From positions 186,001 to 250,000 of the forward strand of contig NZ_MOBM01000006.1 of assembly GCF_003732275.1 (NCBI RefSeq): a stretch of 64,000 nt of DNA. The letters run 5' to 3'. The DNA comes from Pseudomonas frederiksbergensis. Lineage in GTDB: Bacteria; Pseudomonadota; Gammaproteobacteria; Pseudomonadales; Pseudomonadaceae. The notes below the pieces were generated by a model. That model saw only the letters and a program-made list of their open reading frames with translations. It had not been told where the DNA came from and searched no databases. Position numbers and translations under genes: made by a program. Below, one piece after another: positions 1 through 9,159 of the stretch. Positions within the stretch are counted from its first letter, which is position 1. Each line of letters opens with the position of its first letter.

Positions 1-1505
1 CCACGGCGTTTATAGCGGCCTTCCTGGAAATCGTCCTGATGATCTGGATCGGCTACGAAATCGGCCGCTGGTTCGACTGGAATACCATGGACTCGCTGTT
101 CCTCGGCGCGATCCTGGCAATTTCCTCGACCACTATCATCGTCAAGGCACTCAACGACCTGAAGATGAAGAACGAGCGTTTTGCCCAACTGATCTTCGGC
201 GTACTGATCGTCGAAGACATCCTCGGCATCGGCATCATCGCGTTGCTGTCGAGCATCGCGGTCAGCGGCACCGTCAGCTCCGGCGAAGTGTTTTCCACGG
301 TCGGCAAGCTTTCACTGTTCATGATTGTCGCACTGGTTATAGGCATTCTGCTGGTGCCCCGACTGTTGGCCTACGTGGCGAAATTCGACAGCAACGAGAT
401 GTTGCTGATCACCGTGCTGGGCCTGTGTTTCGGCTTCTGCCTGCTGGTGGTCAAACTTGAATACAGCATGGTCCTCGGTGCGTTCCTGATTGGCGCGATC
501 ATGGCTGAATCGCGGCAATTGCTGAAGATCGAGCAGTTGATCGAGCCGGTTCGCGACTTGTTCAGTGCGATTTTCTTCGTCGCCATCGGCCTGATGCTCG
601 ACCCGATGATCCTGCTGCAATACGCCTGGCCGATCGCGGTGATCACCGTGGCTGTGGTGCTGGGAAAGATGTTGTCCTGCGGCCTCGGTGCCTTTATCGC
701 CGGCAATGACGGACGCACCTCACTGCGCGTGGGGATGGGGCTCTCACAGATTGGCGAATTCTCTTTCATCATCGCGGCGTTGGGCATGACGCTGCAGGTC
801 ACCAGCAACTTTCTCTACCCGGTGGCGGTGGCCGTCTCGGTGATCACCACGCTGTTGACGCCGTATCTGATTCGCGCGGCCGATCCGCTGTCGATCAAGC
901 TTGCTGCGGTGATGCCGCAGCGTCTGAGCCGTGTGCTGGGGATGTATGGCGAATGGCTGCGCAGCATTCAGCCTCAGGGTGAGGGCGCACTGTTGGCGTC
1001 GATGATTCGGCGGATTCTGTTGCAGGTAGGGGTCAATCTGGCGTTGGTGATTGCGATCTTTCTCTCGGGCGCGTTCTTCGCCGAGCGTATGTCCGTTTAC
1101 CTACAGGACTGGATCAGCGATCCGAGCTGGCAGAAAGCGTTGATCTGGGGCGGGGCGTTGCTGTTGTCACTGCCGTTCCTGATCGCCGCTTATCGCAAGC
1201 TCAAGGCGCTGTCGATGTTGCTGGCAGAGATGGGCGTGAAGCCGGAAATGGCCGGCCGCCACACACAGCGAGTGCGCCGGGTGATCGCCGAAGTGATCCC
1301 GATACTCTCGCTGTTGGTGATTTTCCTGCTGCTGGCAGTCTTGTCGGCCAGTATTCTGCCGACCAACAAGTTGCTGGTGCTGATCGTCATAGTCGCGGCC
1401 GCGGTGGCGGCGCTGCTCTGGCGCTGGTTCATTCGCGTGCATACGCGGATGCAGGTGGCCTTGCTGGAAACGCTGGACAATCACAAGGAATCGTCTGGGC
1501 ATTGA
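1..1505 (+). CDS. CPA2-family cation:proton antiporter (5' end outside window)
   Basis: Inner-membrane monovalent cation/proton antiporter of the KefB/CPA2 type. The frame is open from base 3 to the stop at 1503-1505, so the true start lies before the window; an in-frame ATG at 39 is internal. Seen: about ten hydrophobic segments, the CPA2-like stretch AISSTTIIVKAL near the visible N-terminus, then GAFLIGAIMAES and GLSQIGEFSFIIAALG, both typical of this family. After the antiporter core (about residue 290 of the visible part) come four further hydrophobic helices and a short basic tail. No TrkA-N or other nucleotide-binding RCK domain follows, so it differs from KefB/KefC proper. Transported ion unknown. 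A convergent gene begins 22 bases after the stop. Confidence 0.85.
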   Translation, partial: TAFIAAFLEIVLMIWIGYEIGRWFDWNTMDSLFLGAILAISSTTIIVKALNDLKMKNERFAQLIFGVLIVEDILGIGIIALLSSIAVSGTVSSGEVFSTVGKLSLFMIVALVIGILLVPRLLAYVAKFDSNEMLLITVLGLCFGFCLLVVKLEYSMVLGAFLIGAIMAESRQLLKIEQLIEPVRDLFSAIFFVAIGLMLDPMILLQYAWPIAVITVAVVLGKMLSCGLGAFIAGNDGRTSLRVGMGLSQIGEFSFIIAALGMTLQVTSNFLYPVAVAVSVITTLLTPYLIRAADPLSIKLAAVMPQRLSRVLGMYGEWLRSIQPQGEGALLASMIRRILLQVGVNLALVIAIFLSGAFFAERMSVYLQDWISDPSWQKALIWGGALLLSLPFLIAAYRKLKALSMLLAEMGVKPEMAGRHTQRVRRVIAEVIPILSLLVIFLLLAVLSASILPTNKLLVLIVIVAAAVAALLWRWFIRVHTRMQVALLETLDNHKESSGH

Positions 1506-1527
1506 CCACGCAATGCATCAGGGCGGA

Positions 1528-1935
1528 TCAGCTTTCCAGCCAGACGTCCCGCGCCCAGTGCCATACCGATTCCCAGGTTTCTTCGGCGATCAGCTCTTCT
1601 TCGGCCAACCACAGCACCACGGTGCCGTCTTCTTCGACCAGGTAGTAATTGTCACCGTCCTGGCAGATCGGAATCATGCTGCGATCGACGCCAGCGTCCC
1701 AGGCGTTGGCGGCAACGTCTGGCAGGTAGGTGTGGGACTGCGGATCGGTGACGGTCACCGGCTCCAGGCTGCCGTAGACCACGTCGCTGACGGTCAGCAA
1801 AAATTCTCTGAAGACGAACGGGATGTCGATGAACAGTTGCTCTTCGATTTCCACAATCTGATCTTCGTCAGGCAATTCCAAGGGGACCGGTACCGGTTCG
1901 TTGGCTTCACGCAGTTGTTCGATGATTTCTTCCAC
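1528..1935 (-). CDS. SMI1/KNR4 (SUKH) family protein
   Basis: Small acidic protein of 135 residues with the SUKH/SMI1-KNR4 layout: an N-terminal helix, then LPDEDQIVEIEEQLFIDIP and a C-terminal acidic segment ending in WARDVWLES. The start is a GTG at 1933-1935, chosen because AGAGGA lies eight bases upstream and the family pattern begins there. SUKH proteins are often immunity proteins of toxin systems, but no toxin gene is next to this one, and in Pseudomonas such stand-alone copies are common. Function unknown. It shares its strand with the Tim44-domain gene upstream but is separated from it by a strong terminator, so it is probably transcribed on its own from the 1936-2017 gap. Confidence 0.75.
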   Translation of the reverse strand: MEEIIEQLREANEPVPVPLELPDEDQIVEIEEQLFIDIPFVFREFLLTVSDVVYGSLEPVTVTDPQSHTYLPDVAANAWDAGVDRSMIPICQDGDNYYLVEEDGTVVLWLAEEELIAEETWESVWHWARDVWLES

Positions 1936-2017
1936 GTCCGGGATCCTCTTGCTTGATGGCGCGGTTTAGTTGGGGCGGTTTATACAGTAGCTCGCTATAG
2001 ATGCAACCGCGAAATAG

Positions 2018-2043
2018 AAAACCCCGGCCGAAGCCGGGGTTTT
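2018..2043 (-). terminator. Rho-independent terminator, bidirectional
   Basis: Stem AAAACCCCGGC / GCCGGGGTTTT around a CGAA loop. A and T tracts flank the stem, so it can act on both strands. It sits just after the stop of the minus-strand Tim44-domain gene and ahead of the SUKH gene. Confidence 0.85.
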
Positions 2044-2071
2044 ATTACAACAGGTGAAACGCGGGAAGTGA

Positions 2072-2944
2072 TCAGCCGTTCTGGCGGATACCGGCCACCA
2101 GCCAAGGCTGGTTTTCGCCCTGTGGACGTTCCATGTTCCAGCTTTCGCTGAACACTTCGCCCTGGTCGAAGCGCGAGGACTTCGACACGCCGCTGAAGGT
2201 CAGGGTGGCAATAGTCTTGTCCGCACGGTCATCAACGCCATCCAGTTGTACCTGGAGGTTATCGATGTAGGTCGACTGGAAGCCGTCGCCCAGGTCGGCA
2301 CGTTCGCGCTTGAGGAACTCCAGCAGTTGCGGCGTCACGAACTCGGCGATCTTGTCCATTTCGTTGGCATCCCAGTGTTGCTGCAGGGACTGGAAGTGGT
2401 TGCGGGCCGCTTCAATGAAGTTGTTTTCATTGAACCAGGCTGGCGCGTTGATCACCGGACGAGCGGCGGCAGGTGCAGCCGAGCCGCCGAAGATCGAACC
2501 CATGGCTGTTGGTTTCTGTTCGAACACTTCACGCTGCATCGGCGCGCCGGCTGGAGCCATGTGCTCCTGCTGCTTGCGACGACGAGCGGCGATGAAGCGG
2601 AAGACCAGGAAGGCAATGACCGCCATGATCAGGATGTCGAAGATCTGCATGCCCTGGAAGCCGCCGCCCATGAACATGGAGGCCAGCAGGCCACCGGCCG
2701 CGATACCGGCCAGAGGGCCGAGCCAGCGCGAAGCGCCGCCGGCTTTGGCGGCAGCGCCAGCGGCACCGGCTGCGCCCGCAGTGGCAGCAGCGCCGCCTGC
2801 AGCAGAAGAAGGAGCCATTTGGCTGGTCTGGTGAGTCGGCGCAGCGCCGGAGCTCTTGCCGCCACCAAAGCGCTTGGCGTTGGCGTCCAGGCTCATCGTC
2901 AGGCCGATGCACAACGCCATGGCGATGCTAAGAAAACGTTTCAT
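2072..2944 (-). CDS. Tim44-like domain protein, exported and membrane-associated
   Basis: 290-residue protein. The N-terminus (MKRFLSIAMALCIGLTMSL, then DANAKRFGGG) reads as a signal peptide. A low-complexity Ala/Gly linker follows (about 45-75), then one or two membrane helices (about 80-115), a basic patch (AARRRKQQE), and a C-terminal Tim44/NTF2-like domain (about 165-285) with NNFIEAARNHFQSLQQHWD. I chose the ATG at 2942-2944, which gives a clean signal peptide; the ATG five codons upstream lacks a ribosome site. In mitochondria the domain binds membranes and protein partners; in Pseudomonas its role is not known to me. The Ala/Gly linker produces long spurious open frames on the other strand. 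Confidence 0.8.
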   Translation of the reverse strand: MKRFLSIAMALCIGLTMSLDANAKRFGGGKSSGAAPTHQTSQMAPSSAAGGAAATAGAAGAAGAAAKAGGASRWLGPLAGIAAGGLLASMFMGGGFQGMQIFDILIMAVIAFLVFRFIAARRRKQQEHMAPAGAPMQREVFEQKPTAMGSIFGGSAAPAAARPVINAPAWFNENNFIEAARNHFQSLQQHWDANEMDKIAEFVTPQLLEFLKRERADLGDGFQSTYIDNLQVQLDGVDDRADKTIATLTFSGVSKSSRFDQGEVFSESWNMERPQGENQPWLVAGIRQNG

Positions 2945-3146
2945 AAAGGGAATTCCCATTTGTGGATGGCACGCGCGCCATGTTGCACAGCTGAAGTGTT
3001 ACTGGCTAGCGGCAGAGTGTTTCGGGCTTTTGCCTGACAGGTTGTGTTCAGCTTCAGTCAGCGCAATAAGACCTGTTAACTTTGGTCTGTAGGACGAGTG
3101 GATGAGTTCTGTAGGAAAGATGACCAGCGTCACTACGCGATCAAAC

Positions 3147-3235
3147 TGTGGGAGCGAGCCTGCTCGCGATAGTCGCACCGCGGAATAGCAGAAACACCGC
3201 GTCATCGTTCATCGCGAGCAGGCTCGCTCCCACAG
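3147..3235. repeat. REP pair (BIME), family A
   Basis: Two inverted copies of the core TGTGGGAGCGAGCCTGCTCGC (3147-3169 and, reversed, 3211-3234) around a 41-base spacer. Located upstream of the Tim44-domain gene and after the end of uvrD. Confidence 0.92.
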
Positions 3236-3257
3236 AAATGCGCCCTGACGGTCGCCT

Positions 3258-5441
3258 TTAAACGGCTTCCAGCTTGGCGTAACCCAGCATCAGCCACTTG
3301 CTGCCTTCGCTGAAGTTCACCTGCACTCGCGCCTGAGCGCCGGCGCCTTCGAAATTCAGGATCACGCCATCGCCGAACACCGAATGCCGCACAGTCTGGC
3401 CGAGGCTGAACCCCGTGTCCGGGATCTCACTGCCGCCGAACAGGCTGCTGGAGCTCTGCTGCTGACCACCGCCGAACGGACGGCTGACGCTGTTGGACAG
3501 CCGCACTTCCTGGATCAGGCCTTTCGGCACTTCACGTACGAAACGCGACACCTTGTTGTAGGTCTCACTGCCGTACAGGCGTCGGGTTTCAGCATAGGTC
3601 AGCACCAGATTCTGCATCGCCCGGGTGATCCCGACATAGGCCAGACGGCGTTCTTCTTCAAGACGGCCGGGTTCTTCCAGGCTCATCTTGTGCGGAAACA
3701 GGCCTTCTTCCATGCCCACCAGGAACACGTAAGGGAATTCCAGCCCTTTGGCGCTGTGCAGGGTCATCAGTTGAATGCTGTCTTCGTGCTCGTCGGCCTG
3801 GGTATCTCCGGCCTCCAACGAGGCGTGACCGAGGAACGCCGCCAATGGCGACTGCTCTTCATCCTCTTCCGGATTTTCGAAGTTACGCGCGGCGCTGACC
3901 AGTTCCTCAAGGTTTTCCACCCGGGCCTGGCCTTTCTCGCCTTTTTCCGCCTGGTGGTAGGCGATCAACCCCGACTGCTCGATGACGGTTTGGGTCATCA
4001 GATGCAACGGCATTTCCAGGCATTTGGCGGCGAGGTTCTCGATCAGCTCCATAAATGCCCCAAGAGCACCGGCAGCGCGACCGGTCAGGCCTTTGTTGGC
4101 CACCAGCTGACGCATGGCTTCCCACATTGACACATGGCTGTGGCGTGCATGATCGCGGATGGCTTCCACGGTTTTTTCGCCAATGCCACGGGCCGGAACG
4201 TTGATCACCCGCTCCAGGGCCGCATCGTTGCCACGGCCTTCCAGCAAACGCATATACGCCATGGCGTTCTTGATTTCTGCCCGTTCGAAGAAGCGCTGAC
4301 CGCCATAAATGCGGTACGGAATGCGTTCGCGCAGCAAGGCTTCTTCCAAAACGCGCGATTGGGCGTTGGAGCGGTACAAAATCGCGATATCGCTACGAGC
4401 CAAGCCGGTTTTCAGCGCACTTTCAATGGTTTCAACCACGTAGCGTGCTTCGTCGTGCTCGTTGAAGGCGGCGTACAGATTGATCGCTTCGCCTTCGCCG
4501 CCATCGGTCCATAACTCTTTGCCCATGCGCCCGGTATTGTTGGCGATCAGGGCGTTGGCGGCTTTGAGAATTCCGGCTGTGGAGCGGTAGTTTTGCTCCA
4601 GACGAATAATCTGGGCATCCGGGAAGTCGTCGGAATACTGATAAATGTTCTCGATTTTCGCGCCGCGCCAGCCATAGATCGACTGATCGTCGTCGCCGAC
4701 CACCATCAGGCTGTCGCCACCCTTGGCCAGCAGACGCAACCAGGCGTACTGCACGGCGTTGGTGTCCTGGAATTCGTCCACCAGAATGTGCCGGAAGCGC
4801 TTCTGATAATGGGCGAGCAGACCCGGGTGATCGCGCCACAGGTCGAGGGCTCGCAGCAGCAGTTCGGAGAAGTCGATCACGCCAGCGCGCAGGCAAGCAG
4901 CCTCATAGGCTTCATAAATGCTGCGCATGGTCGCCAGGAACAGATCGCCGCTGGCTTGAATATGTTGCGGACGCAGACCTTCGTCTTTCTGCCCGTTGAT
5001 GAACCACTGGGCCTGTCGGACCGGCCAGCGTTGCTCGTCCAGGCCCAGCTCGCGGATTACCCGCTTGACCAACCGTTGCTGGTCGTCACTGTCGAGAATC
5101 TGGAAGGTCTGGCTCAGGCCGGCTTCCTGCCAGTGCGCCCGCAGCAAGCGGTGCGCCAGACCGTGGAAGGTGCCGACCCACATGCCGGCCGGGTTGATAC
5201 CCATCAGCTGCTCGATGCGATGACGCATCTCGGCAGCGGCCTTGTTGGTGAAGGTCACCGACAGAATGGAGTGGGGCGAGGCGTTTTCGACCTGGATCAA
5301 CCAGGCGATACGATGCACCAGCACTCGGGTTTTACCGGAGCCAGCACCGGCCAGGACCAACTGACGACCCACGGAGGCAGCTACGGCCTGACGTTGGGCA
5401 TCGTTGAGGGAGTTCAGCAGAAGGGAGAGATCATCGCGCAT
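3258..5441 (-). CDS. uvrD: DNA helicase II UvrD
   Basis: ATP-dependent 3'-5' superfamily-1 helicase for nucleotide excision and mismatch repair. 727 residues, close to the E. coli length of 720. Helicase motifs run in order: Walker A LAGAGSGKTRVL (about 30-41), TFTNKAAAEM (Ia), VDEFQDTN (II), GDDDQSIYGWRGA (III), LEQNYRST (IV), MTLHSAKGLEFPYVFLVG (V) and RRLAYVGITRA (VI). The C-terminal domain ends in a Tudor-like stretch (GQTVRHSVFGDGVILNFEG) that binds partners such as RNA polymerase. Divergent from the GGDEF-EAL gene; I saw no clear LexA box in the shared 257-base gap. Confidence 0.97.
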   Translation of the reverse strand: MRDDLSLLLNSLNDAQRQAVAASVGRQLVLAGAGSGKTRVLVHRIAWLIQVENASPHSILSVTFTNKAAAEMRHRIEQLMGINPAGMWVGTFHGLAHRLLRAHWQEAGLSQTFQILDSDDQQRLVKRVIRELGLDEQRWPVRQAQWFINGQKDEGLRPQHIQASGDLFLATMRSIYEAYEAACLRAGVIDFSELLLRALDLWRDHPGLLAHYQKRFRHILVDEFQDTNAVQYAWLRLLAKGGDSLMVVGDDDQSIYGWRGAKIENIYQYSDDFPDAQIIRLEQNYRSTAGILKAANALIANNTGRMGKELWTDGGEGEAINLYAAFNEHDEARYVVETIESALKTGLARSDIAILYRSNAQSRVLEEALLRERIPYRIYGGQRFFERAEIKNAMAYMRLLEGRGNDAALERVINVPARGIGEKTVEAIRDHARHSHVSMWEAMRQLVANKGLTGRAAGALGAFMELIENLAAKCLEMPLHLMTQTVIEQSGLIAYHQAEKGEKGQARVENLEELVSAARNFENPEEDEEQSPLAAFLGHASLEAGDTQADEHEDSIQLMTLHSAKGLEFPYVFLVGMEEGLFPHKMSLEEPGRLEEERRLAYVGITRAMQNLVLTYAETRRLYGSETYNKVSRFVREVPKGLIQEVRLSNSVSRPFGGGQQQSSSSLFGGSEIPDTGFSLGQTVRHSVFGDGVILNFEGAGAQARVQVNFSEGSKWLMLGYAKLEAV

Positions 5442-5698
5442 CGGGGCATTCTAGGGTGCGCCGTCACACCGGGCAAACCGAGCTTTGCATTAGCCGATGA
5501 AAGAGGCACCGATGACGACCGGTCGGTCACCGGCTGCAAGCAATGGCGGAGCTCGTCTGGCGGCTTTTTTACCGAGGTGGGCGGCTCAAACTTTCGTCTA
5601 TTTTATGACCTTGGGCTGTTTGGTCCGGGCATTTGCTTGTGTATGCTCCGTCCATAATTCGGGCTCGCATGCTCACTATAAGAACAAGAACATTGCCT

Positions 5699-8569
5699 AT
5701 GACCCTCAGCTCCGACCTGTCGGGCCCCTCTGTGGAGCCCCGGGTTATCCGCAAACAGTACGCCATGGAAATGGCGGTCGAACGCACGCGCCTGCTGTAT
5801 CAGGGCTCGCTGTTGCCTACGCTGTTCATGCTGATCAACGGTCTGGTGTGCGCCGGCTTGCTCTGGAGCCCACAGCGTTACTTCGTGGTCAGTGTCTGGT
5901 TGATCTGGTTATTGTCGCTGGTGGCGTTGCGGGTGATTCAGGTCGCGGCCTTCGATTCGGCGATTCCCAATCGTCAGGCGCATCCGGTCTGGCGGCGCAT
6001 GTTCATGCTCGGCTCTGCCATGACTGGCCTGACCCTGGCCGGTGCCGGCATCGCGTTGGTGCCCGCTGATAATTTCATGCAGCAAGCCTGGGTGTTCGGC
6101 CTGATCGGCGCCGCGGCACTCTCGGCCAGCGTTGCTTATGCCGTCAGCCTGCCGGCTTTTCTATCCTTTACCTTGCCCTGTCTGTTGCCGGCCATCGGCT
6201 ATCTGTTCTGGGGCGGGGATGAGCAGGAACAGGGCTGGGGCTGGTTTGGGCTGATTTTGCTGGGTTCGTTGAGCGTGGTCGCCTGGCAGGTCAATCGGCT
6301 GATCAACCAAGGGCTGCTGCGGCGCTTTCAAAATCAGGCACTGATCGAGCACTTGCAGCAGGCGCAAAGTCGCAGCGATCAGCTCAACCACGAGCAGGGC
6401 AAGGAAATCGACCAGCGCCGCCGCGCCGAAGACGAATTGCGCGAAACTCAGGTCGATCTCGAAAATCGAGTCGCCCAACGTAGTCTGGAGCTGGACGCCG
6501 CCAACCAGGCCTTGAGCAAGAGCGAAGCGCGGCTGGCGCTGGCGTTGAAGGCGAGCGAGCTCGGGTTGTGGGACTGGAACCTGCAGACAGACGAAGTCCA
6601 TCACACCCAGCTTCAGGAGCTGTTTGGCCTGGAGCCGGAATTCGTGACGGCGATGCTCCGCCACCTCAAGCCGAGACTGCACCCCGACGACTTGCCATCG
6701 CTGAAGCGGGCGCTGGTCGAGCATTTGAAGGGTCGCAGTGAGGATTATCAGATCGAGTATCGGGTAAGGCATGGCGATGGCCATTGGGTCTGGATCGAGG
6801 ACCGTGGTCGAGCGGTGGAGCGCGCCGAGAACGGCCGGGTGATCCGCATGGTCGGCACCCGCCGCGATATCAGCGCCAGCAAGGGCCTGGAAGAACAGCG
6901 CCAACTGGCGGCGACAGTGTTCGAGGCGGCCAGCGAAGGCATTGTGATTTTCGACCCGAATTACGCGCTGATTGCCGTCAATCAGGCCTTCAGCCGAGTG
7001 ACCGGCTACGACATCGACGACATGCTCGGGCGCAACGTGGTCGATTTGCCCTGCAGTCGCGATGCCCGCCGGCATTACACCGCGATTCATCAGGCGCTGG
7101 AGCAGCACGGTAGTTGGCAAGGCGAGTTGGTCGAAACGCGCAAGAATGGTGAGTTGTATCCGCAATGGCTGCAATTGAATGCCGTGCGCGATGCGCGGGG
7201 AAATGTGAGCCATATTGTGGGCTTCTTCGCCGATCTGTCCGCTCGACGTGAATCCGAAGAGCGCATGCGCTACCTCACCCATTACGATGAACTCACAGGA
7301 TTGGCCAATCGTTCGTTGTTCCGCGAACGGCTGCGCGAGGCTCATCGGCGGGTGCGTCAGGGCGGTCGGCGCAGCCTGGCGTTGCTGCACATCAATCTGG
7401 ACCGTTTCAAGCTGCTCAACGATAGCCTCGGTCACGAAATCGCTGATCAGCTGTTGCAGAAAATGTCCCGCCGCCTGGTCAATGCGCTGCCGGAAGCGGA
7501 CACCATCGCCCGGTTGTCCGGCGATGAATTTGCGGTGCTGTTCGATGCCTACGGCAACCTGTCGAGTCTGGCGCGCGTAGCGACCCGGTTGTCGGCCAAG
7601 CTGCGTCTGCCAATCACCGTCGAGGGTCATGAATTGGTGATGAGCGCGTCCATGGGCATCAGCCTGTTGCCGGACACCGCGCGGGAGATTTCCGCGCTGG
7701 TCAGCCAGTCGAACATGGCCATGCAGCATGCCAAACACTTGGGCGGCAACAACTTCCAGTTCTATACAGACAGCCTGCAAGCCAGCACGCTCGAGCGTTT
7801 GCAGCTCGAGAACCAGTTGCGCAAAGCCATCGAAGAAAAGCAGCTGAAAGTGTTTTATCAACCGAAACTTTGCCTCGCCACCGGCCGGCTGAATGCCGCC
7901 GAGGCGTTGGTTCGCTGGAATCACCCGACCCTGGGCCAGGTACCGCCGGGGGATTTCATCGGTCTGGCCGAGGAAACCGGGCTGATCGGCGCTATCGGCG
8001 AGTTCGTTTTGCGCCAGGCCTGTTGGCAAGCTTGTGAGTGGCAGCGTCAGGGACTGGAGCCGATTCGGGTGTCGGTCAACCTGTCGGTGCATCAACTGCG
8101 TCAGGGAAAACTGGTTAGCCTGGTGCGCCAGGTGCTGGAGGAAACCGGTCTGGCGCCGCATTACCTGGAACTGGAACTCACCGAAAGCCAGTTGCTGGAC
8201 AGCGTCGAGCACATCATTGCGACCTTCCAGCAACTGCGTGATCTGGGGGTGAAGCTGGCCATCGACGATTTCGGCACTGGCTATTCGTCCCTAAGCTATC
8301 TCAAACGGATTCCGGTGGATTACGTGAAGATCGATCAGGCGTTTATCCGTGGTCTGGGGGAGAGCAGTGAGGATGCGGCGATCACCCGAGCGATCATTGC
8401 CATGGCGCACGGGTTGTCGCTGAAGGTGGTGGCTGAAGGCGTCGAGCGGCCGGAGCAGCTGGAGTTTTTGCTGGCTGAAGGCTGCGACGAGGTGCAGGGT
8501 TACCTGATCAGTCGTCCCGTCGAGGCAAATGGCTTAGGCGGCTTGTTAAAAGAGCAAGATGCTAAATGA
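5699..8569 (+). CDS. Membrane PAS-PAS-GGDEF-EAL protein, cyclic-di-GMP turnover
   Basis: About 956 residues. Hydrophobic helices fill roughly residues 40-200, a coiled coil follows (about 220-290), then two PAS domains (about 290-410 and 415-540, the first with WDWNLQTDEV and DRGRAV), a GGDEF domain (about 550-700) and an EAL domain (about 715-950). The cyclase motif reads RLSGDEFAVLF, so the first glycine is serine. The EAL domain keeps AEALVRW, DDFGTGYSSL, KIDQAF and AEGVE, which supports active phosphodiesterase chemistry. The likely output is c-di-GMP hydrolysis, with the degenerate GGDEF perhaps sensing GTP. The start at 5699 is preferred for its hydrophilic N-terminus; an in-frame ATG at 5669 is possible. 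Same position as the c-di-GMP gene beside uvrD in P. aeruginosa. Confidence 0.88.
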   Translation: MTLSSDLSGPSVEPRVIRKQYAMEMAVERTRLLYQGSLLPTLFMLINGLVCAGLLWSPQRYFVVSVWLIWLLSLVALRVIQVAAFDSAIPNRQAHPVWRRMFMLGSAMTGLTLAGAGIALVPADNFMQQAWVFGLIGAAALSASVAYAVSLPAFLSFTLPCLLPAIGYLFWGGDEQEQGWGWFGLILLGSLSVVAWQVNRLINQGLLRRFQNQALIEHLQQAQSRSDQLNHEQGKEIDQRRRAEDELRETQVDLENRVAQRSLELDAANQALSKSEARLALALKASELGLWDWNLQTDEVHHTQLQELFGLEPEFVTAMLRHLKPRLHPDDLPSLKRALVEHLKGRSEDYQIEYRVRHGDGHWVWIEDRGRAVERAENGRVIRMVGTRRDISASKGLEEQRQLAATVFEAASEGIVIFDPNYALIAVNQAFSRVTGYDIDDMLGRNVVDLPCSRDARRHYTAIHQALEQHGSWQGELVETRKNGELYPQWLQLNAVRDARGNVSHIVGFFADLSARRESEERMRYLTHYDELTGLANRSLFRERLREAHRRVRQGGRRSLALLHINLDRFKLLNDSLGHEIADQLLQKMSRRLVNALPEADTIARLSGDEFAVLFDAYGNLSSLARVATRLSAKLRLPITVEGHELVMSASMGISLLPDTAREISALVSQSNMAMQHAKHLGGNNFQFYTDSLQASTLERLQLENQLRKAIEEKQLKVFYQPKLCLATGRLNAAEALVRWNHPTLGQVPPGDFIGLAEETGLIGAIGEFVLRQACWQACEWQRQGLEPIRVSVNLSVHQLRQGKLVSLVRQVLEETGLAPHYLELELTESQLLDSVEHIIATFQQLRDLGVKLAIDDFGTGYSSLSYLKRIPVDYVKIDQAFIRGLGESSEDAAITRAIIAMAHGLSLKVVAEGVERPEQLEFLLAEGCDEVQGYLISRPVEANGLGGLLKEQDAK

Positions 8570-8579
8570 GATGCTTTTG

Positions 8580-8608
8580 CTGAGTCAGCAGACAGAGTGC
8601 TGACTCAG
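8580..8608. other. Perfect 11-bp hairpin between convergent genes
   Basis: CTGAGTCAGCA / TGCTGACTCAG around a 7-base loop, with no T-tract on either side. It separates the end of the EAL gene from the end of the RHS immunity candidate. It may act as a weak terminator or protect 3' ends. Confidence 0.6.
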
Positions 8609-8622
8609 TAGGGGAGGATCTG

Positions 8623-9159
8623 CTAAGCAAATCGTCTGATCCACCATGTAATGTAAGATTCAAGTTGGTTGTTTGACCATGAAATGTACTTCAGTCCTTG
8701 GTAGTTGGTCGAATGCCGGACGCTTGTCTCGTTTGATTCCTTTTCAGGATATAGATTAAATACGGATTCTGGATTTTTTGGTGTGTAAGCTATTGAGGAC
8801 AAACGACCATTGATGAATCGAAACTGAGCAACTCCGCTATTAGGGTCTCCTTCGATTTTATAGTTGTTTATTTCAAATACTTTATAATCAAATCTTGCTT
8901 TAAATGGGCCTCGGCTTGTATTGGATTTCTCTAAGGTAAAGAGAGTGTAGCCTTCATGCTCAAGATTGTTTACTACCTGTTCAATGAGGCTGCAACTGTG
9001 AATTTTGTTTACCAGTAATGGCGAGTCACTATCGCATATTTGATCAAGGTTGGCCGGGTAGTAGTATCTGGTTGCTATGAAAGCGAAGGAGCAGGCCAGT
9101 AGCAAGATAAGTGAAGCGATCTTTAGTGTTGAAATTTTATATTTAATAATATGCGCCAT
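8623..9159 (-). CDS. Putative immunity protein of the RHS locus, membrane-anchored
   Basis: 178 residues, no family recognised. A basic N-terminus (MAHIIKYKIST) leads into one hydrophobic helix (about 14-30), and the remaining 145 residues should be periplasmic; Cys41 and Cys55 could form a disulfide. The start codon lies inside the last 17 bases of the RHS toxin gene, so the two are translationally linked, the usual place for a cognate immunity gene. Base composition is AT-rich like the toxin tip and unlike the neighbouring housekeeping genes, which suggests transfer as a unit. An immunity protein facing the periplasm would imply that the toxin acts there; that is inference. Confidence 0.65.
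   Translation of the reverse strand: MAHIIKYKISTLKIASLILLLACSFAFIATRYYYPANLDQICDSDSPLLVNKIHSCSLIEQVVNNLEHEGYTLFTLEKSNTSRGPFKARFDYKVFEINNYKIEGDPNSGVAQFRFINGRLSSIAYTPKNPESVFNLYPEKESNETSVRHSTNYQGLKYISWSNNQLESYITWWIRRFA

Noticed and set aside
1528..1935. The SUKH protein as an immunity gene of a toxin system
   Set aside because: Neither neighbour is a toxin and a terminator isolates it; the family alone is not enough evidence.
8580..8608. Hairpin as attachment site or transposon end
   Set aside because: Only one copy, no flanking duplication and no integrase nearby; a 3'-end hairpin between convergent genes explains it.
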